Numbered from the stretch's first letter, positions 16,310 through 26,180 are shown. The stretch: DNA of 64,000 nt from Aeromonas taiwanensis (GCF_000820165.1 NZ_CDDD01000057.1:1-64000); one strand, 5' to 3'. The notes: generated from the sequence alone by a model not told the origin. A program made the numbers and translations.

Positions 16310-17641
16310 ATGACCGCATCCCTGCTCAACCGGCTGCAAGGCTACCGGGTGCGCGATCAGGCCCCCATACCGCCGGTGGCGGGCAAGCTCACCCGGGTGG
16401 TGGGGCTGACCCTGGAAGCCATCGGCTGCCGCGCCGCCATCGGTTCCCTGTGCCGCATCGACACCCAGGATGGGGCCCTGGAGGCCGAGGTGGTGGGCTT
16501 CTCCGGCGATCGCCTGTTCCTGATGCCGAGCGAACAGCTCAAGGGGGTCATTCCCGGCGCCCGCGTGGTGCCCGTCACCGAGGATCACGGCATCACGGTG
16601 GGCATGAACCTGCTCGGGCGCGTCATCGACGGCATCGGCCAGCCCCTGGACGGCATGGGCCCCATCATCTCCTCCCAGACGGTGCAGTTCGCCCAGCACC
16701 GCATCAATCCGCTGGCCCGCCGCCCCATCCATCAACCCATGGACGTGGGGGTGCGCGCCATCAACGCCGTGCTCACCGTGGGCCAGGGTCAGCGGATGGG
16801 GCTGTTCGCCGGCTCCGGCGTCGGCAAGTCCGTGCTGCTCGGCATGATGACCCGGGGCTCGGTGGCGGACGTGGTGGTGGTGGGCCTCATCGGCGAGCGG
16901 GGCCGGGAGGTGAAGGAGTTCATCGAGGAGATCCTGGGTGCCGAGGGGCGCGAGCGTGCCGTGGTGGTGGCGGCCCCCGCCGATGCCTCGCCGCTGATGC
17001 GGCTCAAGGGGTGCGAGACGGCGCTCGCCATCGCAGAATACTTCCGGGATCAGGGGCTCAACGTGCTGCTGCTGATGGACTCCCTCACCCGATACGCCCA
17101 GGCCCAGCGCGAAATCGCCCTGGCGGTGGGGGAGCCGCCGGCTACCAAGGGCTACCCGCCCTCGGTGTTTGCCAAATTGCCGGCACTGGTGGAGCGGGCC
17201 GGCAACGGCAGCGACGGCCAGGGCTCCATCACGGCTTTTTTCACCGTGCTGACGGAGGGGGACGATCTGCAGGATCCCATCGCCGATGCGGCGCGGGCCA
17301 TCCTCGACGGCCACATCGTGCTGGCGCGGGAGCTGGCGGATGCGGGCCACTATCCGGCCATCGACATCGAGAAGTCCATCAGCCGGGTCATGCCCATGGT
17401 CACCTCCCCCGAGCACATGGAGCTGGCGCGCACCTTCAAGCAGTTCTACTCCCTCTACCAGCAGAACCGGGATCTCATCACCATAGGCGCCTACAGCCAG
17501 GGATCGGATCCCAGGATCGACCGGGCCATCATCCAGAAACCCTATCTGGATCAGTTCTTGCAGCAGAAAATGCGCGAGGTCATTCCCTACGACGAAGGCC
17601 TGCAATCCCTGCACATGGTCGCCATGCCATTGATGCGTTGA
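16310..17641 (+). CDS. fliI: Flagellum-specific ATP synthase FliI
   Basis: The 443-residue hexameric ATPase energises unfolding and release of export substrates. Walker A lies in [15 protein letters not shown] (about 164-178), Walker B in [19 protein letters not shown], with the FliI-type region [18 protein letters not shown]. Length is normal. The ATG at 16310 has GGAGG 7 nt upstream. Confidence 0.97.
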   Translation: MTASLLNRLQGYRVRDQAPIPPVAGKLTRVVGLTLEAIGCRAAIGSLCRIDTQDGALEAEVVGFSGDRLFLMPSEQLKGVIPGARVVPVTEDHGITVGMNLLGRVIDGIGQPLDGMGPIISSQTVQFAQHRINPLARRPIHQPMDVGVRAINAVLTVGQGQRMGLFAGSGVGKSVLLGMMTRGSVADVVVVGLIGERGREVKEFIEEILGAEGRERAVVVAAPADASPLMRLKGCETALAIAEYFRDQGLNVLLLMDSLTRYAQAQREIALAVGEPPATKGYPPSVFAKLPALVERAGNGSDGQGSITAFFTVLTEGDDLQDPIADAARAILDGHIVLARELADAGHYPAIDIEKSISRVMPMVTSPEHMELARTFKQFYSLYQQNRDLITIGAYSQGSDPRIDRAIIQKPYLDQFLQQKMREVIPYDEGLQSLHMVAMPLMR

Positions 17642-17667
17642 GCCGATAATGCCGCTGGAGTGCCGAG

Positions 17668-18108
17668 ATGAGTAAAGGATTGGAGTTGCTGGCGACCCGA
17701 CTGGTGGAGGCCGAGAATCAGGCCGCCATGGCGCTGGCCAAGGCGCAGCAGGACTTGAAGCTGTTTATGGATCAGCAAGAGGCGCTGAATCAGTACCGCC
17801 AGATCTATCACCAGCAGTGGACCGACCGCGGCCTGCAGGGGATCAGCCCCCAGCAGAACAGCCAGTATCACGCCTTCATCAACAAGCTCGAGAATGCGGC
17901 CACCCAGCAGTACCAGGGGGTGCTTCAGGTGCGCGAGGCGCTGGCCCAGTGCCGTACCCAGTGGCTTGAGGCCCAGCAGCGGCGCAAGGCGGTGGAGCTG
18001 CTGCTGGAGAAGAAGGCGGATAAGGTGCGCCAGAAGGCCCAGCGTCAGGAGCAGAAGATGCTGGACGATTACACCATCCAGCGTCGTTACCACCAATCTG
18101 GCCTGTAA
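17668..18108 (+). CDS. fliJ: Flagellar export chaperone FliJ
   Basis: This 146-residue, glutamine-rich and almost wholly helical coiled-coil protein lies between fliI and fliK. It has the family pattern of an N-terminal antiparallel helix (LELLATRLVEAENQAAMALAKAQQDL) and a C-terminal RRKAVELLLEKKADKVRQ segment followed by the ..QEQKMLDDY end. FliJ acts as the stalk of the FliI ring and helps recycle chaperones. Confidence 0.92.
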   Translation: MSKGLELLATRLVEAENQAAMALAKAQQDLKLFMDQQEALNQYRQIYHQQWTDRGLQGISPQQNSQYHAFINKLENAATQQYQGVLQVREALAQCRTQWLEAQQRRKAVELLLEKKADKVRQKAQRQEQKMLDDYTIQRRYHQSGL

Positions 18109-18184
18109 TTTGCTTTCTATAGCCTGAACGAGCGGGGCCGACCCCTCGCACGGTCATCACCGAATCGTCGCCAGGGACCCCAGC

Positions 18185-20329
18185 ATGATACAGACCCAGT
18201 TGATTAAAACGCCCGCTCAGGTGCTTTCCAGCGACAGCAGTGCGTCCTCGGCGCTTCCCATCGGGGGAGTAGAGGGGGATCAGCTACCGGTCGATGGCAA
18301 GGTTGCCTTCTCCGAGGCCATGGTCAGGGCCCAGCTGATGGGCAAGACCCCCGCCAGTCAGGCCGCGATGACGCCTCGGGTGAGTGACGATATCCCGCAG
18401 ACGAACGGCGCCGATGCCAAATCTTTGGCGTCTGGCGAGCTGGCTGGGGAGGAGACCCAAGCCGCCAAGGCCTCAGGTGACGAGCCGGGTCTGCCCCCCG
18501 ACGATTTCCTTCAGCAGTTGCAGGCCTCCCTGCGTCAGGACGTGAGCCTGGTGCACCCCGCCGTGCCTCCTTTGCCTCAGGGAGAGAGTACGCCCGTCGA
18601 CGGCAATGACTTGCCGCCCGAGTCACAGCCGCTGGTCGAGTCCCGTGCCCTGTCCGGGCCTGGTGCCGAAGGCAAGGGCGTTACCGCAAAGCCTGCACCG
18701 ATGCAGCCGGGCGGCCCCGTGCCGGGCAGCACAGGACTGACCGGGCTGGGACAAACCGGCCTGGTACAAACAGATCTGGCACAGACCGGGGCGACAGCCC
18801 ATGGCCCGCTGCAGAGCGGTCTGGCCCAGGGCGACGTGACACAAAGCAACCTTGCCAGAGACGCCCTGGCCCAGACCGGATTGGCAAAGGCTGAGCTAGC
18901 ACCAGCAGCGGACGGCGAGACGACGCAAACCGCGATGCGCGGCGATGTCCAGGGCGTGGATAAATCTGCTGCGGCCGAGGCCGGCGCAAGCAAGGGAGGA
19001 AACGCGGCCCTGGCAGACGCCCTTGTGGCGAGCGACGCGGAGCGCGGATCCGCAGCTCCCGATCAGGTTGCAAAGAAAGGTACAGACAAGGGAACAGAAA
19101 AGGGTACAGACAAGGCCGCCGACACTGGTGCCACACGGGCCAAGACCGAGGGGCCATCCCCCCTGTCCGGCGCGGAGCGGGCGGCTTTGCTATCAAAAGT
19201 GATCCCGAGCCCGGAGGCCGCTGCTGACAAGGGAAGCGGCACCGCGGTACAGCTCGAAGCCCCAACGGCGCAGGCCGGTGCGGCCAGGTCCTTCGGCGAG
19301 GGGCTGATCAAGGTTGGCCTGGACAGCCAGGTGACAGCCCAGGGTGACGCGCCCAATGCCGCAGGGAATCAGCCCCGTGAGGCCAGCACCCGGGACGGGC
19401 TGACGGGCACGACCGGGGACGGCAAGCCCGGCTCGGCCCAGGACGCACCGGAGAGCAAGCCGGTGCAGGCAGCCAGGCTCGAACAGAATACGACCAAGCA
19501 GGAACAGAATACGGCTCAGACCGGCAGCTCCAGCCCGGCCGCCGCCCCCGTGAGCACCCCGGAGCCGACGCTGGCGGCGCCGCAACAGATCCTGGCCCGC
19601 CAGGAGTCCCAGGGGCCCCAGGCCTCCCTGACGGCCTTGTCGGCCGGCATCCAGCAGATGGAGTCGGCCCCCGCGATGGTCAAGGTTGCCGCCGAGTTCA
19701 AGAAGAGCGATATGAAGGGGTCCCTGGACGACGTGGGCAAGCCTGGCGGGGTTGAGACCAAGGGGGCGGGACAGACCGACGCCACGGCCTCCCTGCAGCC
19801 TGCCCAGACGGCGGCTGGCGAGAGCAAGCCTGCGGCCGAACTCGCCGCACGGCGAGAGCCCCAGAGCCTGCCGCACCTCAAGCTGGCCACGCCGGAGGCA
19901 CCGGTCCAGCTGCACCAGAAGGTGAATCTGATGCTGACGGACCAGCTGCAACAGGCGGAGATCCAGCTCGATCCCCTGGGGCTTGGCAAGATGAAGATCC
20001 AGATCCAGCTCGACGCCTCCAGCCAGGCCAGCGTCCACTTCGTGGTGCAGCATGGCCAGACCCGGGAAATGCTGGAACAGGCCATGCCGAGACTGCGTGA
20101 CATGCTGGCGGGGCAGGGCATCCAGCTCGGTCAGACCCTGGTGCAACAACAACCGCAACAGCAGTCGCAGCAACAGGCACAGCAGCAGGGGCAGTCAGCC
20201 TTCGGCGGTCAGGGACAGCAGGGGGGCGGTTTCAATGGCGGCCAGTCTCAGGAAGGGGAAGGGACGGCCCGCAGCCTCAGCCTGCTGGTGGAATCGGCAA
20301 ACGATGCCGGGATCGATTTCTATGCTTGA
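18185..20329 (+). CDS. fliK: Flagellar hook-length control protein FliK (long, repeat-bearing)
   Basis: The 714-residue secreted ruler sets hook length and switches export specificity through FlhB. The conserved Flg_hook C-terminal domain is at about 575-680 (LNLMLTDQ-type region VNLMLTDQLQQAEIQLDPLGLGKMKI), followed by a Q-rich tail. The N-terminal 550 residues are low-complexity A/G/T/K/Q. They include a period-5 tract (about 183-240, units such as GLVQT, DLAQT, NLARD) and KGTDKGTEKGTDK. The length is at the high end for FliK. Confidence 0.93.
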   Translation: MIQTQLIKTPAQVLSSDSSASSALPIGGVEGDQLPVDGKVAFSEAMVRAQLMGKTPASQAAMTPRVSDDIPQTNGADAKSLASGELAGEETQAAKASGDEPGLPPDDFLQQLQASLRQDVSLVHPAVPPLPQGESTPVDGNDLPPESQPLVESRALSGPGAEGKGVTAKPAPMQPGGPVPGSTGLTGLGQTGLVQTDLAQTGATAHGPLQSGLAQGDVTQSNLARDALAQTGLAKAELAPAADGETTQTAMRGDVQGVDKSAAAEAGASKGGNAALADALVASDAERGSAAPDQVAKKGTDKGTEKGTDKAADTGATRAKTEGPSPLSGAERAALLSKVIPSPEAAADKGSGTAVQLEAPTAQAGAARSFGEGLIKVGLDSQVTAQGDAPNAAGNQPREASTRDGLTGTTGDGKPGSAQDAPESKPVQAARLEQNTTKQEQNTAQTGSSSPAAAPVSTPEPTLAAPQQILARQESQGPQASLTALSAGIQQMESAPAMVKVAAEFKKSDMKGSLDDVGKPGGVETKGAGQTDATASLQPAQTAAGESKPAAELAARREPQSLPHLKLATPEAPVQLHQKVNLMLTDQLQQAEIQLDPLGLGKMKIQIQLDASSQASVHFVVQHGQTREMLEQAMPRLRDMLAGQGIQLGQTLVQQQPQQQSQQQAQQQGQSAFGGQGQQGGGFNGGQSQEGEGTARSLSLLVESANDAGIDFYA

Positions 20330-20386
20330 TGCATTCATAAGTAAGTTTATGATACCGAACAAGTTTAAGACTAGGGTGGACAAGGG

Positions 20387-20893
20387 ATGGCAGACGATAA
20401 CGAGCTGACGCTGAAAGACCCCGCGGCAGCCAAGAAAAAGAAGTTGATCATGATAGTCGCCCTGGTCGTCCTGCTGCTGGGTGGCGGCGGGGCGGGGGCC
20501 TGGTTCATGTTTGCCGGCTCGGATGCGCCAGCGGCCGAGGAGGCCGAGGCCAAGCCCGATGCCAACACGCCCAAGCCCTCGCTCTATGTGGGCATGCCCC
20601 GTCCCTTCGTGTTCAACGTGGCGGGGGGGCAGCGGGATCGGCTGGTGCAGATCAAGATCCAGCTGCTGGTGCGGGGCAGCGCCGACGAGACCCTGGCCAA
20701 ACAGAATATTCCCCTGATCGAAGGCACCCTGCTGCGGGTCTTCAGCGCGGCGACCGCCGAGCAGCTGATGACCTTCGAGGGCAAGGAGAAGCTGCGTCAG
20801 GATTCGCTGGAGGAGTGCCGTCGGGTCCTCAATGACCTGGTCTCTTCCCCCGTAATCGAACAAGTGCTGTTTACCGGCTTTGTCATGCAATAA
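20387..20893 (+). CDS. fliL: Flagellar basal body-associated protein FliL
   Basis: This 168-residue single-pass membrane protein surrounds the stator and supports torque. A lysine cluster (AAAKKKK) precedes a transmembrane helix at about 20-45, then an A/E/P linker and the periplasmic stomatin-like domain (YVGMPRPFVFNV...RLVQIKIQLLVRG). The C-terminal PVIEQVLFTGFVMQ end is typical. It is followed after 10 nt by fliM. Confidence 0.96.
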   Translation: MADDNELTLKDPAAAKKKKLIMIVALVVLLLGGGGAGAWFMFAGSDAPAAEEAEAKPDANTPKPSLYVGMPRPFVFNVAGGQRDRLVQIKIQLLVRGSADETLAKQNIPLIEGTLLRVFSAATAEQLMTFEGKEKLRQDSLEECRRVLNDLVSSPVIEQVLFTGFVMQ

Positions 20894-20903
20894 AAGGTGA
20901 AGC

Positions 20904-21974
20904 GTGAGCGATCTGTTAAGTCAGGACGAGATTGATGCCCTGCTGCACGGTGTCGATGATGTCGAAGAGGAGGAGTTGGGGGCGGCCGGGGATCCCGGTA
21001 TCACCCAGTTTGACTTCTCCTCCCAGGACCGCATCGTCCGCGGCCGCATGCCGACCCTGGAGCTGGTGAACGAACGGTTTGCCCGCCACATGCGCATCAG
21101 CCTGTTCAACATGATGCGGCGCACCGCCGAGGTGTCGATCAACGGCGTGCAGATGCTGAAATTCGGCGAATACGTCCACACCCTGTTCGTGCCGACCAGC
21201 CTGAACATGGTGCGTTTTCGTCCCCTCAAGGGCACGGCGCTCATCACCATGGAGGCCCGTCTGGTCTTCATCCTGGTGGAGAACTTCTTCGGTGGCGACG
21301 GCCGCTACCACGCCAAGATCGAGGGGCGCGAGTTCACCCCCACCGAGCGGCGCATCATCCAGATGCTGCTCAAGCTGGTGTTCGAGGACTACAAGGATGC
21401 CTGGGCCCCGGTGATGGACGTGGGCTTCGAGTACCTCGACTCCGAGGTGAACCCGGCCATGGCGAACATCGTCAGCCCCACCGAGGTCATCGTGGTAAGC
21501 TCCTTCCACATCGAGCTGGACGGGGGCGGCGGCGACTTCCACGTGGCCATGCCCTACTCCATGCTGGAGCCCATCCGCGAGCTGCTGGATGCCGGTGTCC
21601 AGAGCGACAAGGGGGACACCGACGTGCGCTGGAGCAAGGCCCTGCGCGACGAGATCATGGACGTCAAGGTGGAGCTCAAGGCCAAGCTGCTGGAGACCGA
21701 GCTCTCCCTGCGGGAGCTGATGGAGCTCAGACCCGGCGACATCATCCCGGTGGAGATGCCGGAGAACCTGCTGGTCTTTGTGGAGGATCTGCCCACCTTC
21801 CACGCCAAGATGGGGCGGACCAAGGAGAACGTGGCGCTCAAGATCACCGACAAAATCAAACGCCCTGACGGGGTCAAGACAGAGATGCATCTGGTGACCC
21901 GGGGGGGCGTGCGCATCGATGGCGAAGCCGAGCTGGAAGAGCTCGAGCGCAGCATCGCAGACAGACACCCCTGA
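20904..21974 (+). CDS. fliM: Flagellar motor switch protein FliM
   Basis: The 356-residue C-ring protein receives CheY-P. The N-terminal CheY-binding peptide SDLLSQDEIDALLHGVDD is at residues 2-19. The middle CheC-like domain (RMPTLELVNERFARHMRISLFN... and FFGGDGR) and a C-terminal SpoA domain (ELSLRELMELRPGDIIPVEMPE) follow. The start is GTG with AAAGGTGAAG upstream. Confidence 0.97.
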   Translation: MSDLLSQDEIDALLHGVDDVEEEELGAAGDPGITQFDFSSQDRIVRGRMPTLELVNERFARHMRISLFNMMRRTAEVSINGVQMLKFGEYVHTLFVPTSLNMVRFRPLKGTALITMEARLVFILVENFFGGDGRYHAKIEGREFTPTERRIIQMLLKLVFEDYKDAWAPVMDVGFEYLDSEVNPAMANIVSPTEVIVVSSFHIELDGGGGDFHVAMPYSMLEPIRELLDAGVQSDKGDTDVRWSKALRDEIMDVKVELKAKLLETELSLRELMELRPGDIIPVEMPENLLVFVEDLPTFHAKMGRTKENVALKITDKIKRPDGVKTEMHLVTRGGVRIDGEAELEELERSIADRHP

Positions 21975-22017
21975 TTGACCCTCCCTGCGGGGAGCTTGCA
22001 ACACTGAGGAATTGAAG

Positions 22018-22413
22018 ATGAGCGACACCGATGACGAGCAGGATCTGATGGCTGACGCCTGGGCGGCCGCGCTGGAGGAACAGGTCACGGCCGAAGCCAG
22101 ACCCGCCCCCCTGGAGGAGCTCAAGGACGAATCCCCCATCAGCGCCGAAGAGCGGCGCAAGCTGGACACCATTCTGGACATCCCGGTGACCATCGCCATG
22201 GAAGTGGGGCGCAGCCAGATCAGCATCCGCAACCTGCTGCAGCTGAACCAGGGTTCCGTCGTGGAGCTGGACAGGGTGGCGGGCGAGCCCCTGGACGTGC
22301 TGGTCAACGGCACCCTGATCGCCCACGGCGAGGTGGTGGTGGTGAACGACAAGTTCGGCATCCGTCTGACCGACGTGATCAGTCAAATCGAAAGGATCAA
22401 GAAGCTCAAATGA
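22018..22413 (+). CDS. fliN: Flagellar motor switch protein FliN
   Basis: This 131-residue protein forms the bottom of the C-ring. An acidic N-terminal segment is followed by a SpoA domain (ILDIPVTIAMEVGRSQISIRNLLQLNQGSVVELDRVAGEP, read in two blocks). The ATG at 22018 with TGAGGA 7 nt upstream is preferred to an in-frame TTG at 22012. The stop overlaps fliO (ATGA). Confidence 0.97.
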   Translation: MSDTDDEQDLMADAWAAALEEQVTAEARPAPLEELKDESPISAEERRKLDTILDIPVTIAMEVGRSQISIRNLLQLNQGSVVELDRVAGEPLDVLVNGTLIAHGEVVVVNDKFGIRLTDVISQIERIKKLK

Positions 22414-22790
22414 TCCGCGCGCTCTCGTTGTGGCTGTTCACCCTGCCCGTGCTGGCCAACCCGGGGGCGGCCAATCCCCCCAGCATCACCTCCTGGCTGC
22501 TCTCCAGCCTGATGGTCATCGGCCTCATCCTGGTGCTGGGCTTCCTGCTCAAGAAGAGCAAGCTCACCCAGGTGATGGGGGGGGGCCAGATGAAGGTCAT
22601 CGCCACCCTGCCGCTCGGCTACAAGGAGAAGCTGATGGTGGTCAAGGTGGGCGGTCAGCAGCTGCTCGTCGGGGTGACGCCGCAGCAGGTCAACTTCCTC
22701 TACCGCCTGGAGGAGCCGCTGGACGAGAGCCAGCCCCAGGCGTTCTCCCAGCAGCTCGGCAAATTGATGGGCAAGCATGAAAAAAGTTAA
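22410..22790 (+). CDS. fliO: Flagellar biosynthesis protein FliO
   Basis: The 126-residue membrane protein is a chaperone for FliP5 gate assembly. A short N-terminal hydrophobic/signal-like segment ([16 protein letters not shown]) is followed by a membrane helix at about 25-48 and a cytoplasmic domain with [23 protein letters not shown], a hallmark of FliO. It overlaps both neighbours (fliN by 4 nt, fliP by 14 nt). Confidence 0.94.
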   Translation: MIRALSLWLFTLPVLANPGAANPPSITSWLLSSLMVIGLILVLGFLLKKSKLTQVMGGGQMKVIATLPLGYKEKLMVVKVGGQQLLVGVTPQQVNFLYRLEEPLDESQPQAFSQQLGKLMGKHEKS

Positions 22791-23532
22791 CTGGATAGGG
22801 GGCCTGGGCCTGCTCGCCATGGTGCTCTCGCCCCTGGCGATGGCCCAGGACGGCATGTCGGCGGTCACCGTCAAGACCATGGCGGACGGCAGTCAGGAGT
22901 ACAGCCTGACCCTGCAGGTGCTGGCGCTCATGACCGCGCTCTCCTTCCTGCCGGCCATGGTCATCATGATGACCTCCTTCACCCGGATCATCGTGGTGCT
23001 CGGCATCCTGCGCCAGGCTATCGGCCTGCAGCAGAGCCCCTCCAACCAGGTGCTGATCGGCATCGCCCTCTTCATGTCGTTTTTCATCATGTCCCCGGTG
23101 CTGGATCGCATCAACAACGAGGCGCTGCAACCCTATCTGGCCGAAACCATAGGGGCCAAGGAGGCGCTGGAGAAGGCCGAGCTGCCCATCCACCAGTTCA
23201 TGCTGGCCCAGACCCGGGTCAAGGATCTCAACACCTTCATGGAGATCGCCAACGTCCAGGTGGCAACCCCGGAGGAGGTGCCCCTGCGGGTGCTGATCCC
23301 GGCTTTCGTGACGAGCGAGCTCAAGACCGCCTTCCAGATAGGCTTCATGCTGTTCCTGCCTTTCCTGGTCATCGACCTGGTGGTGGCGAGTATCCTGATG
23401 GCCATGGGGATGATGATGCTCTCCCCGATGCTGGTCTCCCTGCCGTTCAAGCTGATGCTGTTCGTCATGGTGGACGGCTGGAACCTGATCCTGGGGTCGC
23501 TCGCCAACAGCTTCGGGCTGGGCACAGGCTAA
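22777..23532 (+). CDS. fliP: Flagellar export gate protein FliP
   Basis: The 251-residue core pore subunit of the type III export gate has a cleavable signal peptide (about 1-22, ending AMA-Q) and four transmembrane segments. The family motifs [20 protein letters not shown] and [20 protein letters not shown] are clear. Its position between fliO and fliQ is canonical. Confidence 0.97.
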   Translation: MKKVNWIGGLGLLAMVLSPLAMAQDGMSAVTVKTMADGSQEYSLTLQVLALMTALSFLPAMVIMMTSFTRIIVVLGILRQAIGLQQSPSNQVLIGIALFMSFFIMSPVLDRINNEALQPYLAETIGAKEALEKAELPIHQFMLAQTRVKDLNTFMEIANVQVATPEEVPLRVLIPAFVTSELKTAFQIGFMLFLPFLVIDLVVASILMAMGMMMLSPMLVSLPFKLMLFVMVDGWNLILGSLANSFGLGTG

Positions 23533-23557
23533 CCAGCCAATAGAGAGGAGCCGATAG

Positions 23558-23827
23558 ATGAGCCCTGAAACCTTTGTCGACGTCTTTCGCGAGGCGCTCT
23601 GGCTGGTGACCATCATGGTGTGCGCCGTGATCCTGCCGAGCCTGATGGTGGGCCTCATCGTCGCCATCTTCCAGGCCGCCACCTCCATCAACGAGCAGAC
23701 CCTGAGCTTCCTGCCCCGTCTCGTGGTCACCCTGCTGGCCCTAGGGGCCGGTGCCCACTGGGGGCTGCAGAGCCTGATGGACTTCTTCCAGCTGATGGTC
23801 AGCCAGATCCCCGAGGTTGTCGGCTGA
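23558..23827 (+). CDS. fliQ: Flagellar export gate protein FliQ
   Basis: This 89-residue gate protein has two transmembrane helices (about 15-40 and 50-75). It begins MSPETFVDVFREALW and contains the conserved LIVAIFQAATSINEQTLSFLPR stretch around residues 33-54. GAGGAG lies 9 nt upstream of the ATG. Confidence 0.97.
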   Translation: MSPETFVDVFREALWLVTIMVCAVILPSLMVGLIVAIFQAATSINEQTLSFLPRLVVTLLALGAGAHWGLQSLMDFFQLMVSQIPEVVG

Positions 23828-23835
23828 TGCCTGCC

Positions 23836-23851
23836 AAGGGGAGCCTGCTCC
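23836..23851 (+). other. Small hairpin in the fliQ-fliR gap
   Basis: GGGGAGC and GCTCCCC form a 7-bp inverted repeat with a 2-nt spacer, 9 nt after the fliQ stop, in a 91-nt gap that has no Shine-Dalgarno-like element of note. It could modulate fliR translation or be chance. Confidence 0.35.
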
Positions 23852-23918
23852 CCCGCGCTACCGTGGGCGGGGACCTGTGGAGGGGTGGGCTGCATGGCCT
23901 GACGGGGCCGGTGGCACC

Positions 23919-24716
23919 ATGACCTATACCACGGCGCTCATCATGGAGTGGCTGTCGTCCATCCTCTGGCCGCTCGCCCGGGTGAGCAGCCTGCTGATGG
24001 TGATGGCGGTGTTTGGCAGCCGGCTGGCACCGGCCCACATCCGTATCGGCCTCTCCCTCGCCATCACCCTCATCATCGCGCCCCTGCTGCCCCCCATGCC
24101 AAAGATTGAGCTCTTCTCCGTGGGCAGCTTCCTGGTGCTGGCACAGCAGCTGCTCATCGGCATTGCGCTCGGCCTCATGACCCAGTTTCTGCTGGAAACC
24201 TTCGTCATGGCGGGCCAGGTCATCGCCATGCAGACCAGTCTGGGCTTTGCCACCCTGGTGGATCCCATGAACGGCCAGTCCGCCCCCGTGGTCGGCCAGT
24301 TCTACCTGATGCTGGCGACCCTGGTGTTCCTGGCGGTGGACGGTCACCTGCTGATGCTGCGCATGGTGGTACTGAGCTTCGAGACCCTGCCGGTGTCGGA
24401 CAGCGGCCTGACCCTGCCGGCCATCCGCAGCCTGGTGAGCTTCCTCGGGGTCATGTACCAGGCCTCCCTGGTGATGGCGCTGTCCGCCATCATCGCCCTG
24501 CTGCTCATCAACTTCGCGTTCGGGGTCATGACCCGGGCGGCCCCCCAGCTCAACATCTTCAGCATCGGCTTCGCGGTGAGCATGATGTCGGGCCTCTTCA
24601 TCCTCTGGCTCACCATCGGCGGCTTCATGGGGCACTTCGACGCCCTTTGGGAGCGGGTGCAGGAGACCAGTTGTGAACTGATCAACGTTCAGTGCCTCGG
24701 GGGTCAGCATGGCTGA
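23919..24716 (+). CDS. fliR: Flagellar export gate protein FliR
   Basis: This 265-residue membrane protein completes the FliP5Q4R1 gate. The ATG at 23919 is chosen because the family starts with this helix (TYTTALIMEWLSSILWPLARV) and about 260 residues is normal. The frame is open 34 codons further upstream to a TTG overlapping fliQ, but that extension is proline/glycine-rich and unlike FliR. The Shine-Dalgarno sequence is weak. It overlaps flhB by 8 nt. Confidence 0.93.
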   Translation: MTYTTALIMEWLSSILWPLARVSSLLMVMAVFGSRLAPAHIRIGLSLAITLIIAPLLPPMPKIELFSVGSFLVLAQQLLIGIALGLMTQFLLETFVMAGQVIAMQTSLGFATLVDPMNGQSAPVVGQFYLMLATLVFLAVDGHLLMLRMVVLSFETLPVSDSGLTLPAIRSLVSFLGVMYQASLVMALSAIIALLLINFAFGVMTRAAPQLNIFSIGFAVSMMSGLFILWLTIGGFMGHFDALWERVQETSCELINVQCLGGQHG

Positions 24717-25839
24717 TACCGATCAGGAACGCACAGAACAACCCACGGGCAAACGACTGCAACAAGCCCGGGAAAAAGGGCAGATTGCACGATCCAAGGA
24801 GCTGGGCACCGCCAGCGTCCTGCTGGCGACCGTGTTCGGCCTCCTGATGATCAAGGAGAGCCTGGCGGACGCCATGGTCAAGGTGCTGACCATGGGTTTT
24901 ACCCTGGAGCGGGAGCAGGCCTTCGACCCCAATGCCATGGGGGTCATGGTGCCGGCCCTGCTGGGGACGCTGATCCAGCCCCTGGGGCTGCTGTTTCTGC
25001 TGGTGATCATCGCCGCCTTCGTCGGCAACACCCTGCTCGGCGGGATGAACTTCTCCTCCGAGGCCATGCTGCCCAAATGGAGCAAGCTGAGCCCCTTGAG
25101 TGGTTTGAAGAGGATGTTCGGGGTGCAATCCCTGGTGGAGCTGGTCAAGTCCATCGCCAAGGTGCTCTTCATCTCCCTGTTCGCCTGGTGGATGCTCTCC
25201 AGCCAGTTCGACCACCTGCTCAATCTCTCCCTGGAGGGCTTCCCCGGCGGCATCATAGACGCGCTGGACCTGCTGCTGTGGATGCTCATCATCCTCTGCT
25301 GCGCCCTGATCCCCATCGTCGCCATCGACGTGCCGTTCCAGACCTGGAACCACAACCGCCAGCTCAAGATGACCAAGCAGGAGGTCAAGGACGAGTTCAA
25401 GGACAGCGAGGGCAAGCCCGAGGTCAAGGGGCGGATCCGCCAGCTGCAGATGCAGATGGCCATGCGCCGCATGATGGGGGACGTGCCCAAGGCGGACGTC
25501 ATCATCACCAACCCGACCCACTACTCGGTGGCCCTGAAGTACGACGCGGGCAAGCCGGGGGCTGCGCCCAAGGTGCTGGCCAAGGGGGTCGACGAGGTGG
25601 CGATGAAGATCCGGGAGATTGGCCGCGAGTACGACATTCCCGTCATGTCCTCCCCGCCACTGACCCGGGCCATCTACCACGCCACCGAGATTGGTCAGGA
25701 GATCCCGGAGGGGCTCTTTGCCGCCGTGGCCCAGGTGCTGGCCTATGTCTACCAGCTCAAGAAGTTCCGTCGTGGCCGCGGCCGGCGCCCGACCCCGATC
25801 GCCAAGGATCTGCCCATCCCGCCGGAGTTCCGCAAGTAA
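24709..25839 (+). CDS. flhB: Flagellar export switch protein FlhB
   Basis: The 376-residue protein has four membrane segments (about 30-215) and a cytoplasmic domain with the self-cleaving NPTH motif (ADVIITNPTHYSVALKY, about 263-280) that switches export from hook to filament proteins. It begins ADTDQERTEQPTGKRLQQAREKG, typical of FlhB. The basic C-terminal tail (KKFRRGRGRRPTPIAKD) is part of the segment repeated twice more downstream. Confidence 0.97.
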   Translation: MADTDQERTEQPTGKRLQQAREKGQIARSKELGTASVLLATVFGLLMIKESLADAMVKVLTMGFTLEREQAFDPNAMGVMVPALLGTLIQPLGLLFLLVIIAAFVGNTLLGGMNFSSEAMLPKWSKLSPLSGLKRMFGVQSLVELVKSIAKVLFISLFAWWMLSSQFDHLLNLSLEGFPGGIIDALDLLLWMLIILCCALIPIVAIDVPFQTWNHNRQLKMTKQEVKDEFKDSEGKPEVKGRIRQLQMQMAMRRMMGDVPKADVIITNPTHYSVALKYDAGKPGAAPKVLAKGVDEVAMKIREIGREYDIPVMSSPPLTRAIYHATEIGQEIPEGLFAAVAQVLAYVYQLKKFRRGRGRRPTPIAKDLPIPPEFRK

Positions 25840-25908
25840 GGCCCTGGATAGCGGCGTCTGAACGGGGTTGCATCATCTTGTCAGTTGCCACCCCGGTCTA
25901 GGCGTTGG

Positions 25909-26006
25909 CCTGCGTCTACCAGCTCAAGAAGTTCCGTCGTGGCCGCGGCCGGCGCCCGACCCCGATCGCCAAGGATCTGCCCATTCCGCCGCAATTTCGC
26001 AAGTAA
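25909..26006 (+). pseudogene. flhB C-terminal fragment, second copy
   Basis: This copy keeps the reading frame VYQLKKFRRGRGRRPTPIAKD and the stop TAA at 26004-26006 with one residue change near the end (Q for E in PPEFRK). It has no start codon: the frame is closed upstream by the TAG that replaced a CAG codon. It cannot be translated on its own except by reinitiation. Confidence 0.7.
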
Positions 26007-26075
26007 GGCCCTGGAGAGCGGCGCCTGAACAGGGCCGCATCATCTTGTCAGTTGCCACCCTGGTCTAGGCGTTGG

Positions 26076-26180
26076 CCTACGTCTACCAGCTCAAGAAGTT
26101 CCGTCGTGGCCGCGGCCGGTGCCCGACCCCCGACCCCGATCGCCAAGGGCCTGCCCATTCCGCCGGAATTTCGCAAATAA
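26076..26180 (+). pseudogene. flhB C-terminal fragment, third copy (frameshifted)
   Basis: This copy begins like copy 2 (TAG upstream, VYQLKKFRRGRGR) but a 7-nt insertion after the RGR codons shifts the frame. The original frame resumes only after the insertion and ends at TAA 26178-26180. Confidence 0.65.

Noticed and set aside
17644-17651. GCCGATAA before fliJ, identical to a sigma-28 -10 element
   Set aside because: No TAAA-type -35 lies at the right distance, and the site is inside a continuous operon.
20145-20240. CAG/CAA-rich stretch that could look like a repeat array
   Set aside because: It is the glutamine-rich C-terminal tail coding sequence of fliK. No CRISPR repeats or spacers occur anywhere in the window.
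23817-23918. N-terminal extension of fliR from a TTG overlapping fliQ
   Set aside because: The extra 34 residues are P/G/R-rich and unlike FliR, whose family begins at the helix starting at 23919.
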